Origin: a virus
Length of the DNA: 64,000 nucleotides
Reading direction: 5' to 3' (one strand)
IMG/VR virus record: IMGVR_UViG_3300042945_001831
Location: 17,458-81,457 of that record
The translations under genes were made by a program, and so were the position numbers. Within the stretch, counting starts at the first letter, position 1; every line of letters begins with the position of its first letter. A model generated the notes under the pieces. It saw only the letters and a list, made by a program, of their open reading frames with translations, was not told where the DNA came from and did not search any database. Shown here piece after piece: positions 54,044-61,234 of this stretch.

Positions 54044-55321
54044 ATGAGAACTTGGAAGGAAATTATAAAAGAAGCAACTGCTGCTGAAACACGTAAGGCA
54101 GGTGAAGCAGCTTTGAAAGAGATACAAGCAGAAAACAAAAAAGATAAAAATATAAAAAAGAAATCGGAATATACGGAATATTTGCAAAAGCAACTTGAAT
54201 TTAAAAAACAAAAATATGAAGATCAAAAGAAAGCACAGGTTGAAAGAATAAGACGAAAAGGAGTTCAACAGAATGTAGATAAAGCAAAGGCATCTATTTC
54301 TGGAATTAAAACTCAACAAATTAGTGATAAGGAGGGGGATGCTACTGCATACTCAAAAGCCATTGGGAATGTAGGTTCTGCTACTGCTGGTGTTGCAGGT
54401 GCTGCATATCACGGAGCACGAGCATTGTTGGCAAAAAGAGCAGCAGCAAAAAAAGCAGCAGAAGCAAAGGAAAAGCAAATAGAAAAAAAGCAACCAAAAG
54501 CAGGAGGCAGGCCACCTACTCCTAAACCAGCAACTCCTGGAGCAGGTTTGCCAAAACCTGCTGCGCCAAGATTAGGAGGAGCACCACAACCAAAATTACT
54601 TACTCCACAAACAAAAAAATTAGCTCCAGCAACAAAGAGACTTCCTCCTTCTGGTGGTGCTCCTGAAAGTTCTAGAGGTCCAAAACCAACATCGTTAGGT
54701 CAGAGAGCAAGACAAAATCCAGAACTTAAAAAGAGAATGATTGCTCAACGTAATGAGGAATATTCTAATTGGAGAGAAGAATTTCTTTATGAAATTGATA
54801 TTGAAAAACCAAATACCAAAGGAAAAAAGAAAGATATTGTTGATGTGATGCCAAAAAATGCAACAAATAAAATTGATCTCAATCCAAATGAAGGACAAGT
54901 AAAAGAATCAATTGAGAAGGAACCAATTGAAAAAGAAAATCCTGGAATGGATGTAAAAAAAAATCAACAACTGAAGCAGCAACTTATGCTTCAAAGAAAA
55001 ATTCAAATGGCTAAATTGACACAATTGAATAAAGGAATTCCACTTGAATCTTATGAATTTGAAGGAAATATAATTGATGAAGAAGGTCCTGTATTGTCTG
55101 TTGGAAGAGGAGAAAAACTTCCAGTAAGTAAAGGTGCTGGACTTACTGCTAAAGGTAGAGAAAAATACAATCGTGCAACTGGTTCAAATCTTCAAGCACC
55201 AGTAACTGGTGATGTAAAACCAGGAAGTAAAGCAGCACAACGCCGTAAGAATTTTTGCTCTCGTAGTAGAAGTTGGAAAGGCGAAAGAGGTTTAGCAGCA
55301 AGAAGACGTTGGAAGTGTTGA
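54044..55321 (+). CDS. Basic, probably packaged internal protein with capsid targeting sequence
   Basis: 425 residues, very Lys/Arg/Ala/Pro-rich. The N-terminus MRTWKEIIKE followed by Ala fits the T4 capsid targeting sequence with the gp21 cut after Glu10. A helical charged region follows (about 12-85), then an Ala/Gly stretch (GSATAGVAGAAYHGARALLA), a Pro/Lys-rich linker (about 145-225) and an acidic/amphipathic middle. The C-terminal domain GLTAKGREKYNRATGSNLQA, then KAAQRRKNFCSRSRSWKGER and ARRRWKC matches a DUF6321-like phage domain from memory. The net basic charge suits DNA contact inside the head. A late promoter lies upstream. Confidence 0.72.
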   Translation: MRTWKEIIKEATAAETRKAGEAALKEIQAENKKDKNIKKKSEYTEYLQKQLEFKKQKYEDQKKAQVERIRRKGVQQNVDKAKASISGIKTQQISDKEGDATAYSKAIGNVGSATAGVAGAAYHGARALLAKRAAAKKAAEAKEKQIEKKQPKAGGRPPTPKPATPGAGLPKPAAPRLGGAPQPKLLTPQTKKLAPATKRLPPSGGAPESSRGPKPTSLGQRARQNPELKKRMIAQRNEEYSNWREEFLYEIDIEKPNTKGKKKDIVDVMPKNATNKIDLNPNEGQVKESIEKEPIEKENPGMDVKKNQQLKQQLMLQRKIQMAKLTQLNKGIPLESYEFEGNIIDEEGPVLSVGRGEKLPVSKGAGLTAKGREKYNRATGSNLQAPVTGDVKPGSKAAQRRKNFCSRSRSWKGERGLAARRRWKC

Positions 55322-55322
55322 T

Positions 55323-56204
55323 GTGTCTGAAGAATTATCTGATTTTTTTAATCTACTAGCAGAAAATAAAAAAAAGAAAAAAGAAGAATTTGACTCTGTG
55401 GTCGGTGACTTGGGGTTAGATTCTGTTTTTGAAGAATTTGTCAACTTAAAAAAAGAAACTAAAAAGAAAAAAGTACAGGAACAAAAAACTGTTAGAGCAT
55501 TTGAAAAATGGTTATATACTGAGACACCTATAGAACAAGAACAAATTATTGAAAGTGCAATTGAAGAATCTTTTGATAAAGTTCTTGAGGTTTTTGGCGA
55601 TAATGAAGAAAATCTGATTGAAAAATCACTTGGATTACTTTCTGAACCATCAGATGTTAAACAAAAAAATGATCAATTAACTCCTCTGAACCAAAAGTTT
55701 GCAACACTTGATGATTTGCAAAAGCATTACAGCACTTTCCTTTCTCGTATTCAACAACAACTCTCCACAATAGGTGGAGGAGGAGAAACTCGTTTGAGAT
55801 ACTTAGATGATATTGTAGGTATTGCAACGAATTCTGGTGCTTATAATAATAAATTTTTACAATGGAATTCTACAACGAATAAAGCAGAGTTTGTTGATCC
55901 AAATGATGTTGGTGGCACAACAATTGTAAATATCTCTGGTATTACCACTTACTATCAGGCATCAAATGTTGACGATTATATTGGTGTAAATGCAAATGTT
56001 CCTGTAACAATAGTCCTTCCAATATCTCCAAATACTGGAAAAAAACTTATCGTAAAAGACGAAGGTAATAAGATTGCTACATACAATATAACAGTTCAGG
56101 CAGGTGCTGGAACAAGTGTAGAGAATGATAGTTCAGTTATTATGACTATCAATCATCAATCACTAACATATTTTTTTAATGGAAACAATTGGTTTATTGT
56201 CTAA
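55323..56204 (+). CDS. Fibre-like virion protein with conserved helical N-terminus
   Basis: 293 residues with a GTG start at 55323 overlapping the previous stop. The ATG at 55321 is in another frame and gives no long product. The N-terminal part EELSDFFNLLAENKKKKKEE, then FDSVVGDLGLDSVFEEFV is a recurring opening of cyanophage fibre-type proteins. The middle is helical and acidic (about 65-150). The C-terminal half (about 175-293) is a beta domain (NNKFLQWNSTTNKAEFVDPN, then VTIVLPISPNTGKKLIVKDE) of the type found at fibre ends. A terminator follows. The partner or receptor is unknown. Confidence 0.65.
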   Translation: MSEELSDFFNLLAENKKKKKEEFDSVVGDLGLDSVFEEFVNLKKETKKKKVQEQKTVRAFEKWLYTETPIEQEQIIESAIEESFDKVLEVFGDNEENLIEKSLGLLSEPSDVKQKNDQLTPLNQKFATLDDLQKHYSTFLSRIQQQLSTIGGGGETRLRYLDDIVGIATNSGAYNNKFLQWNSTTNKAEFVDPNDVGGTTIVNISGITTYYQASNVDDYIGVNANVPVTIVLPISPNTGKKLIVKDEGNKIATYNITVQAGAGTSVENDSSVIMTINHQSLTYFFNGNNWFIV

Positions 56205-56244
56205 CTAAATATCAATACCTGTGTGGTTCGCATCTATCAGGTGG

Positions 56245-56270
56245 AAAAGGTGCTTTCGGGCACCTTTTCT
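56245..56270 (+). terminator. Rho-independent terminator after fibre-like gene
   Basis: Stem AAAAGGTGC/GCACCTTTT (56245-56253 and 56260-56268) with loop TTTCGG, ending in a short T-rich tract. Confidence 0.8.
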
Positions 56271-56272
56271 TG

Positions 56273-56280
56273 TATAAATA
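56273..56280 (+). promoter_or_regulatory. T4-type late promoter for the GIY-YIG gene
   Basis: Exact TATAAATA between the terminator and the endonuclease start, 26 bases upstream of the ATG at 56307. Confidence 0.7.
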
Positions 56281-56306
56281 TTATTGCGAACCATAACAGA
56301 GTAGAA

Positions 56307-56873
56307 ATGATTTATTACACTTACGCATATTTGCGGGTAGATAGAACACCTTATTACATAGGAAAAGGAAAAGGTAATAGGGCATATAGAAGAAGATATA
56401 AAGGTGAAATAAAATCATCAAAAGATAAATCAAGAATAATCTTCCTCAAACAAAATCTAACTGAAGAAGAAGCATTTAGACACGAAAAGTATATGATTTC
56501 TGTCTTTGGTAGAAAAGATTTAGGAACTGGTATTCTTCATAATAGAACTGATGGTGGTGAAGGGTGTTCTGGAGCAAAAAGAAGTGAAGAAACAAAATTA
56601 AAAATGAGAACTCCTAAAAAAACAACAATAAATATGAAAAAACCAAAAAGTGAGGAGCATAAGAAAAAAATAGGATTGCATAGAAAAGGAAAAAAACACA
56701 CGGAAGAAGCAAGAAAAAAAATGAGTGATGCTCAGGTTAGGAGAATTATCACTGATGAATTTAGAGAAAAAATTCAAAAAAGTAGAATGGGAAGAAAACA
56801 TTCCGAAGAAACAAAACAAAAAATGAGAGAAAAAGCATTATTAAGAGAAGAACTAAAACGGAACAATAAATAA
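56307..56873 (+). CDS. Free-standing GIY-YIG homing endonuclease with NUMOD3 motifs
   Basis: 188 residues from the ATG at 56307, chosen because it follows the late promoter and begins the domain directly. The GIY-YIG domain has YTYAYLRVDRTPYYIGKGKG (about residues 4-23), then NRAYRRRYKGE and an EEEAFRHEKYMISVFGRKDL block with the catalytic Glu region and GGEGCSGAKRSEET. The C-terminal DNA-binding part contains three NUMOD3-type repeats (SEETKLKM, SEEHKKKIGLHRKGKKHTEE, GRKHSEETKQKM). It resembles the T4 Seg endonucleases. It sits between fibre-like genes, and a fragment resembling the gp17 N-terminus lies downstream at 58643. Confidence 0.88.
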   Translation: MIYYTYAYLRVDRTPYYIGKGKGNRAYRRRYKGEIKSSKDKSRIIFLKQNLTEEEAFRHEKYMISVFGRKDLGTGILHNRTDGGEGCSGAKRSEETKLKMRTPKKTTINMKKPKSEEHKKKIGLHRKGKKHTEEARKKMSDAQVRRIITDEFREKIQKSRMGRKHSEETKQKMREKALLREELKRNNK

Positions 56874-56891
56874 GGTATCAGTATAATTGTT

Positions 56892-58637
56892 ATGTCTTAT
56901 AATCCTCTTCCACAACCAGCACAATCCGTAGTTCTTACAGGTGCTGGAACATCATTAGTTACTTATGCTAACCCATTTCCAGTATCTCTTGGAAGTTCAA
57001 GTATTACAATTAATGGAAGCATTACAATTCCAACAACTGTAAGTGTTGCAAGTTCTGCTGCAAATCCAGTTCATACTCATATTACTCAAATTGGTTCAAG
57101 TGGTCTTTTAGAAGACGAAGGTATTCCATATATGCCTATTGGTATTGGAACTGCACAAAATCTAAATCTTTCATATCTTCCAGTTGGCATTTCCACATTA
57201 CTGAATACTGTAAGTATAGGAAATACAGTATCAATCTCCAACACTTCTTTTTATGTTCTAAATCCAGTCACAACAGTCGCAGTATCAGGTATTGGTTCTA
57301 CTGTTACAGTTCAAGGAACAGTAGGAATTGGAACAACGGGGCAAGTATCAATCAACCTCAATAGTGCTCCTGTAAGTTCTACTAATCCCCTACCAGTTAC
57401 GGGAACACTGGGAATTTCTACAACAGCAGTAGTATCAACTACTCTACCATCAACTTCAAGTGATGCATTTGGTCGTTTAAGAATATCTCAACCTCTTACC
57501 TTATTTGATAGTTCTCACAGATATAGAGACAATAATCTTTGGGAAAGTTTAGTTGTAGGAACTGGTTCAACCGTTGGATTTGTAACCGCACAAGGTTTGA
57601 TTAATATTGGTATTGGAACTACTGCTGGTTGTTCTGTAATTAGAGAAACAACAAAAGTATTTTCATATCAACCAGGAAAATCTTTATTGATTTTGAATAC
57701 CTTTGTAATGAATGCACCAAAAACAAATCTAAGACAAAGAGTTGGATATTTTGGTGCTGATAATGGAATGTATCTGGAACTTGATGGGAATACTTTATAT
57801 TTTGTAGAAAGAAGTTTATCTACCGCAACCACAACCAGAGTCGCACAATCAAGTTGGAATATTGATAGGTTAGATGGAACTGGTGCTTCTGGTATCACAT
57901 TAGACACCACAAAAGCACAAATTCTTTGGATGGATATTGAGTGGTTGGGACTTGGAACCGTAAGAATGGGATTTGTAATCAACGGACAATTTATTCACTG
58001 CCATTCATTCCATCACGCAAATGTAATTGAATCAACTTATATCACAACAGCATCATTACCTTTGAGATATGAAATTGCTAATACAGGAATTACAACCAGT
58101 GCAAGCACACTTAAACAAGTTTGTTCTACTGTAATTTCAGAGGGTGGTTATGAACTTCGTGGATTGCAACAAGCAATTAGCATTCCAATTAATTCTCCAA
58201 GAACATTGGGAACTGCGGGAACATTTTATCCTGTAATATCTTTGCGTCTCAAAGCATCACCAAATCGTTTGGATGCGATTGTAATTCTCACAGCACTTTC
58301 TATAATGCCAATTAGCACTGGTAATTTTAATTGGCAAGTTAGAGCATCTGAAACTACTACTGGTGGTTCTTGGGTAAGTGCTGGAGATGATAGTGCTGTT
58401 GAATATAATATTACTGGAACTTCTGCTGCTGGGGGAAGAATACTAGCAAGTGGATTTTTTAACGCATCAAATCAAGCAGCAAGTCAAGTTGATATTCTGA
58501 AAGAAGCATTATTTAAGTTTCAGTTAGAAAGAAATGGATTAACTTCAACTCCTTATGAACTTACACTTGTGGTTGCTTCTGATGGTGGTAGTGATACTGT
58601 TGTTGCTTCTATGGACTGGGAAGAGATTAGTAGGTAA
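56892..58637 (+). CDS. Virion structural / adhesin-like protein
   Basis: 581 residues. The N-terminal third is Thr/Ser/Val-rich and repetitive (NTVSIGNTVSISNTSFYVLN and similar), probably fibrous. From about residue 190 a globular region begins DAFGRLRISQPLTLFDSSHR, then YRDNNLWESLVVGTG, RQRVGYFGADNGMYLELDGN and QILWMDIEWLGLGTVRMGFV. The FGRLRxSxPxTLFDS block is shared by structural proteins of many phages. No chaperone domain is recognised. Neighbours are fibre-like genes, so exposure on the tail or head surface is inferred. An AATAAATAAGG stretch (about 56865-56875) may be a weak late promoter. Confidence 0.7.
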   Translation: MSYNPLPQPAQSVVLTGAGTSLVTYANPFPVSLGSSSITINGSITIPTTVSVASSAANPVHTHITQIGSSGLLEDEGIPYMPIGIGTAQNLNLSYLPVGISTLLNTVSIGNTVSISNTSFYVLNPVTTVAVSGIGSTVTVQGTVGIGTTGQVSINLNSAPVSSTNPLPVTGTLGISTTAVVSTTLPSTSSDAFGRLRISQPLTLFDSSHRYRDNNLWESLVVGTGSTVGFVTAQGLINIGIGTTAGCSVIRETTKVFSYQPGKSLLILNTFVMNAPKTNLRQRVGYFGADNGMYLELDGNTLYFVERSLSTATTTRVAQSSWNIDRLDGTGASGITLDTTKAQILWMDIEWLGLGTVRMGFVINGQFIHCHSFHHANVIESTYITTASLPLRYEIANTGITTSASTLKQVCSTVISEGGYELRGLQQAISIPINSPRTLGTAGTFYPVISLRLKASPNRLDAIVILTALSIMPISTGNFNWQVRASETTTGGSWVSAGDDSAVEYNITGTSAAGGRILASGFFNASNQAASQVDILKEALFKFQLERNGLTSTPYELTLVVASDGGSDTVVASMDWEEISR

Positions 58638-58642
58638 TTTTT

Positions 58643-58732
58643 ATGAGTGATAATATCTACTTAGGTAATCCACTTTTAAAAAAAGCAAATACACCTATAC
58701 AATTTTTACTGGATTATATTGAGAACTTATAA
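58643..58732 (+). pseudogene. Short fragment resembling the terminase large subunit N-terminus
   Basis: 29 codons starting at the ATG at 58643, reading MSDNIYLGNPLLKKANTPIQ and then FLLDYIENL before a stop. The front part strongly resembles the opening of cyanophage gp17 proteins (GNPNLK-x-x-N-x-x-IEFT; the local gp17 at 22834 reads KGNPNLKAENVQIEFTKENI). After the shared part the frame diverges and stops. It could be a duplication relic or a short expressed peptide. No packaging motif is present. Confidence 0.5.
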
Positions 58733-58772
58733 TAAATAAATAAGATAGGATCATTCTTCACACGAGGTCATT

Positions 58773-58958
58773 ATGTCACTAGCAGCAATTATCGCTTGGG
58801 CAAATGCTAATCAAGCACTTATCGCAACTGTTCTTTTCGCAGTTTCAGAGGCACTTGGAGCGAATCCAAAAATCAAAGCAAACGGTCTTCTTTCACTTAT
58901 TCTTTTACAAGTTCAAGGACAACTAAAATCAAAGGGTGCTAAAGACTTAACACCTTAA
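58773..58958 (+). CDS. Small hydrophobic protein, possible holin-like or membrane peptide
   Basis: 61 residues. MSLAAIIAWANANQALIATV, then LFAVSEALGANPKIKANGLL and SLILLQVQGQLKSKGAKDLT: two hydrophobic helical stretches (about 3-27 and 36-52) joined by a short polar turn. The motif SEALGANPKIKANG is common in small cyanophage proteins at similar places. Size and hydrophobicity would allow a holin, but no neighbouring lysin supports this. GAGG (58761-58764) is its ribosome binding site. It is closed by its own terminator, so it may be made in large amounts. Confidence 0.65.
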   Translation: MSLAAIIAWANANQALIATVLFAVSEALGANPKIKANGLLSLILLQVQGQLKSKGAKDLTP

Positions 58959-58984
58959 TCATTTATTGATTAATATTTGGGAAG

Positions 58985-59010
58985 GGGGAGTTTGATACTC
59001 CCCTATTTTT
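58985..59010 (+). terminator. Rho-independent terminator after the small hydrophobic protein gene
   Basis: Stem GGGGAGT/ACTCCCC (58985-58991 and 58997-59003), loop TTGAT, then TATTTTT. The T run merges into the next late promoter. Confidence 0.88.
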
Positions 59011-59017
59011 ATAAATA
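59010..59017 (+). promoter_or_regulatory. T4-type late promoter
   Basis: Exact TATAAATA directly after the terminator T run, 31 bases upstream of the gene at 59049. Confidence 0.7.
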
Positions 59018-59048
59018 AGTTTAGGAAAAAAAATTAACGAGAAAACAC

Positions 59049-60074
59049 ATGGCACTTTGGGGTATTTCAACATCTTCAGAAACTGCGGCAAATAATTACG
59101 CTATTCCAAAATTTCAAAAAGAAACGGACCGTAACACGAGCCCTTGGAATACTTTTGCAGATGTTCGTGGTTGGATTCAAAGAAGATACAAAACTAAAGA
59201 GAATTCAGGAATTTCCACTCGTTATTTTGATGAAGTTTTAGTTCCAGTTGTTGGAATTAATAGTACTAATACTGGTGGAACTACTGGTCTTGGTACTGCT
59301 GGTCCAGTTGCAGTTTTCTTCGAAGATCCTAATCAGGCATCACCAATTTCTATTGGTGGTGGTGCAACTACCGGTATTTCTACAAATACTACTGGTTATG
59401 TTCATGTTGTGTTTAATGAACTTGTTTTTGCTGGTGCTGGCGCAACAGTTAGAATTCGTACTTTTGATGCAAATAATGCTAATGAATCGACAGCAATTAT
59501 TGGATATGCCGTATCGAATACTGGCACTCAATATGCTTGGGCAGGACCTGCTACCAATCATGGATCACCAAATGTATACACAGGATATAATGGTCAGATT
59601 ACAAATAGAGTAGCATTTGCATTTACTTCACCAAGTTCAGTTCTGACTGCACAAGTTAATTTCTTAACATCTGCAACTTCGGCGGGTCAAACTGTTGCAA
59701 TTGGTGGAACAAATATTTGGGTTGATTCTGTGGCAAATGTTGCTGTGGGAAGTTCATTGACAATTACTGGAAAACTTACCAATGTTCCTGTTGTTTCAAT
59801 TGGTGATACTTTTGTAAGAATTGGAAGTGGAAGCACAATTGGCACGACAATTACTGCAGGAATTGCTGCTACTTTTAGTACAAGAACTAATGCTACTAAA
59901 TTGTTTATTGACGTTCCGAGTGGATTTGTTGGCGTCATTACCGATGGTTCAAATGGCGTTGGAGTAATCAGCTCATTTACGTCACAATTTGGGGATATTC
60001 TTCTTCGTAATGTTGCCGGTGCTGGAACAACTTCTGGGGTTGGACTCGGAACTACTACATTGACCGTTAGATAA
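59049..60074 (+). CDS. Conserved cyanophage virion structural protein
   Basis: 341 residues. The opening MALWGISTSSETAANNYAIP, then FADVRGWIQRRYKTKENSGI and STRYFDEVLVPVVGINSTN is a recurrent signature of a late cyanophage protein found in virions. The rest is Gly/Thr/Ser-rich beta sequence (VFFEDPNQASPISIGGGATT, VHVVFNELVFAGAGATVRIR). It lacks enzyme motifs. It follows a late promoter and heads a small cluster with the genes at 60082 and 60453, which also co-occur in cyanophages. The location in the virion is unknown. Confidence 0.7.
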   Translation: MALWGISTSSETAANNYAIPKFQKETDRNTSPWNTFADVRGWIQRRYKTKENSGISTRYFDEVLVPVVGINSTNTGGTTGLGTAGPVAVFFEDPNQASPISIGGGATTGISTNTTGYVHVVFNELVFAGAGATVRIRTFDANNANESTAIIGYAVSNTGTQYAWAGPATNHGSPNVYTGYNGQITNRVAFAFTSPSSVLTAQVNFLTSATSAGQTVAIGGTNIWVDSVANVAVGSSLTITGKLTNVPVVSIGDTFVRIGSGSTIGTTITAGIAATFSTRTNATKLFIDVPSGFVGVITDGSNGVGVISSFTSQFGDILLRNVAGAGTTSGVGLGTTTLTVR

Positions 60075-60081
60075 AAATTAA

Positions 60082-60453
60082 ATGAAGTTTGATGAATTGA
60101 GTGAAGAAAACTATATAATGTTTGCTATTAAACATTATGAAAATCCTCAAGCTGTAACGCAAGAGGATTTTTTTGAAGATATGAAAAGATTTAAATGGAT
60201 TAAACGATTATTAAATAAGTATAAAAATACTGGTGATTTGAATATTCATTTAACTATTAATCATTTTATTGTTTTGTATAATATTTTTGGAGAAGCAACT
60301 ACTCCTCTATTATTTTTTAAAATTGATAAAAATCTTTGGAGTGTGCTAAAAACATTTATTGTTTATCTTGGTAGAATTCCTGAATATCCAAAAACAGCAT
60401 TAAATGATATACCTATTGATGAAAAATGTTTTAATATACTCAAATCACTTTAA
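60082..60453 (+). CDS. Conserved cyanophage hypothetical (DUF7207-like)
   Basis: 123 residues, mostly helical. MKFDELSEENYIMFAIKHYE, then EDFFEDMKRFKWIKRLLNKY, NIHLTINHFIVLYNIFGEAT and LLFFKIDKNLWSVLKTFIVY. This pattern is very common in marine T4-like phages; the DUF7207 name is from memory. The function is unknown. It sits 7 bases after a structural gene and overlaps the next gene (TAATG), so it is expressed late. No signal peptide; the hydrophobic parts look like buried helices rather than membrane segments. Confidence 0.7.
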   Translation: MKFDELSEENYIMFAIKHYENPQAVTQEDFFEDMKRFKWIKRLLNKYKNTGDLNIHLTINHFIVLYNIFGEATTPLLFFKIDKNLWSVLKTFIVYLGRIPEYPKTALNDIPIDEKCFNILKSL

Positions 60454-60668
60454 TGAAAAATAAAAGTCTTCAAAAAATTATTAATATTATTCGCTCCCTT
60501 CATGAAGAAAGTGGAGGTGGTGCTCCAACAAACAGTCTTATTGGAGGAAATATTGCAGGAACAAAAGAAGCAGGTGATGATCCTCCAGTAAGAAAGAAAA
60601 AAAATTATATCTACGGCACAGGATTCCGTAAAAATTGGATGCAAAAAAGAAATACACCACAAAACTAA
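60453..60668 (+). CDS. Small basic protein with amphipathic N-terminus
   Basis: 71 residues. The N-terminal helix MKNKSLQKIINIIRSLHEES is followed by GGGAPTNSLIGGNIAGTKEA, then GDDPPVRKKKNYIYGTGFRK and NWMQKR. The PTNS...IAGT...PPVRKKK...G-x-RKNWM pattern is conserved in cyanophages. The N-terminal helix contains a possible gp21 cut site (LHE/E, after Glu18), which would allow packaging in the head, but the match to the T4 targeting sequence is weak. It is coupled to the previous gene by a TAATG overlap. Function unknown. Confidence 0.6.
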   Translation: MKNKSLQKIINIIRSLHEESGGGAPTNSLIGGNIAGTKEAGDDPPVRKKKNYIYGTGFRKNWMQKRNTPQN

Positions 60669-60688
60669 TTAAAATAAATAATAATATA

Positions 60689-60731
60689 TTGATTTATTAA
60701 ATTCGTTTCGTGATTTGGAAACGTAAATCAA
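60689..60731 (+). promoter_or_regulatory. Stable RNA stem upstream of the gene at 60746
   Basis: TTGATTTA (60689-60696) pairs with TAAATCAA (60724-60731), and CGTTTC (60704-60709) with GAAACG (60718-60723), separated by a 7-base bulge on the left. Loop GTGATTTG. It ends 14 bases before the ATG and has no T run, so it is not a normal terminator. Confidence 0.45.
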
Positions 60732-60745
60732 TCCTTTCGTCTAAA

Positions 60746-61186
60746 ATGTTTAATAACGCAACTGCCGATACAAAAATTGCTGTGTTAGAAGAAAGATTGT
60801 CATCATATGAACTTATGATGAAAAAGATTGATGAAGCGATTCAATTGATGGGCAAAACCAGTCAAAACATAAGTAAGATGCTTGCTGTTCATGATGAAAG
60901 AATTGAACAATGCCATAAAACTGACGACTTAATTACTAAATTGATTGATGAAGTAAGAGAACAGAACAAAGAACAATGTGATAATATATCAGAAAGAATT
61001 GATGATCTTGAGAAAGAAGTTTCTGATGTTTCGAAAATTAAGTGGATGACTGCAGGTTGTGGTGTTCTTTTAGTTGTTTTAATTGGAGCATTTGCTTCTC
61101 TCTTGTCAGGTTGGTGGACACCATCAGAAATGCAAATACAACGTCAAGGACACCTACATCGACAAAACGTTCCGGCTAACAATTGA
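60746..61186 (+). CDS. Coiled-coil protein with C-terminal membrane segment
   Basis: 146 residues from the ATG at 60746 (an in-frame GTG at 60710 lies in the RNA stem and is rejected). Residues about 5-100 form a long coiled coil (TKIAVLEERLSSYELMMKKI, then DEVREQNKEQCDNISERIDD and LEKEVSDVSKI). One transmembrane helix (about 103-128, WMTAGCGVLLVVLIGAFASL) and a short polar tail follow. The layout is like phage inner-membrane or spanin-type accessory proteins, and similar ones are common in cyanophages. Function unknown. A sigma70-like promoter for gp61 begins at its end. Confidence 0.65.
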   Translation: MFNNATADTKIAVLEERLSSYELMMKKIDEAIQLMGKTSQNISKMLAVHDERIEQCHKTDDLITKLIDEVREQNKEQCDNISERIDDLEKEVSDVSKIKWMTAGCGVLLVVLIGAFASLLSGWWTPSEMQIQRQGHLHRQNVPANN

Positions 61187-61211
61187 CAAGAAGATAATTC
61201 TTTAGTAGGAT
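61183..61211 (+). promoter_or_regulatory. Sigma70-like promoter upstream of primase gene 61
   Basis: Perfect TTGACA (61183-61188), a 17-base spacer and TAGGAT (61206-61211). Transcription would start just before the gp61 ATG at 61235 and run into nrdA. Confidence 0.65.
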
Positions 61212-61234
61212 GATAGTCCTGAATATCTTTTGTG

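Larger units (their letters stand above)
56224..56293 (+). promoter_or_regulatory. Inverted repeat enclosing terminator and late promoter upstream of a homing endonuclease
   Basis: Perfect 9-bp arms TGGTTCGCA (56224-56232) and TGCGAACCA (56285-56293), extendable by a U-A and G-U pair. Between them lie a terminator and TATAAATA (56273-56280). Late transcripts should start near 56286 and lack the 5' arm, so only read-through RNA would fold and block the start at 56307. Confidence 0.6.

Noticed and set aside
54035-54319. Phe/Leu-rich - strand frame opposite the basic internal protein
   Set aside because: Mirror image of Lys/Glu-rich coding sequence; it looks like a membrane protein only because of base composition.
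58773-58958. Firm holin call for the 61-residue hydrophobic protein
   Set aside because: Hydrophobicity alone is not enough, and no lysin or spanin lies next to it.
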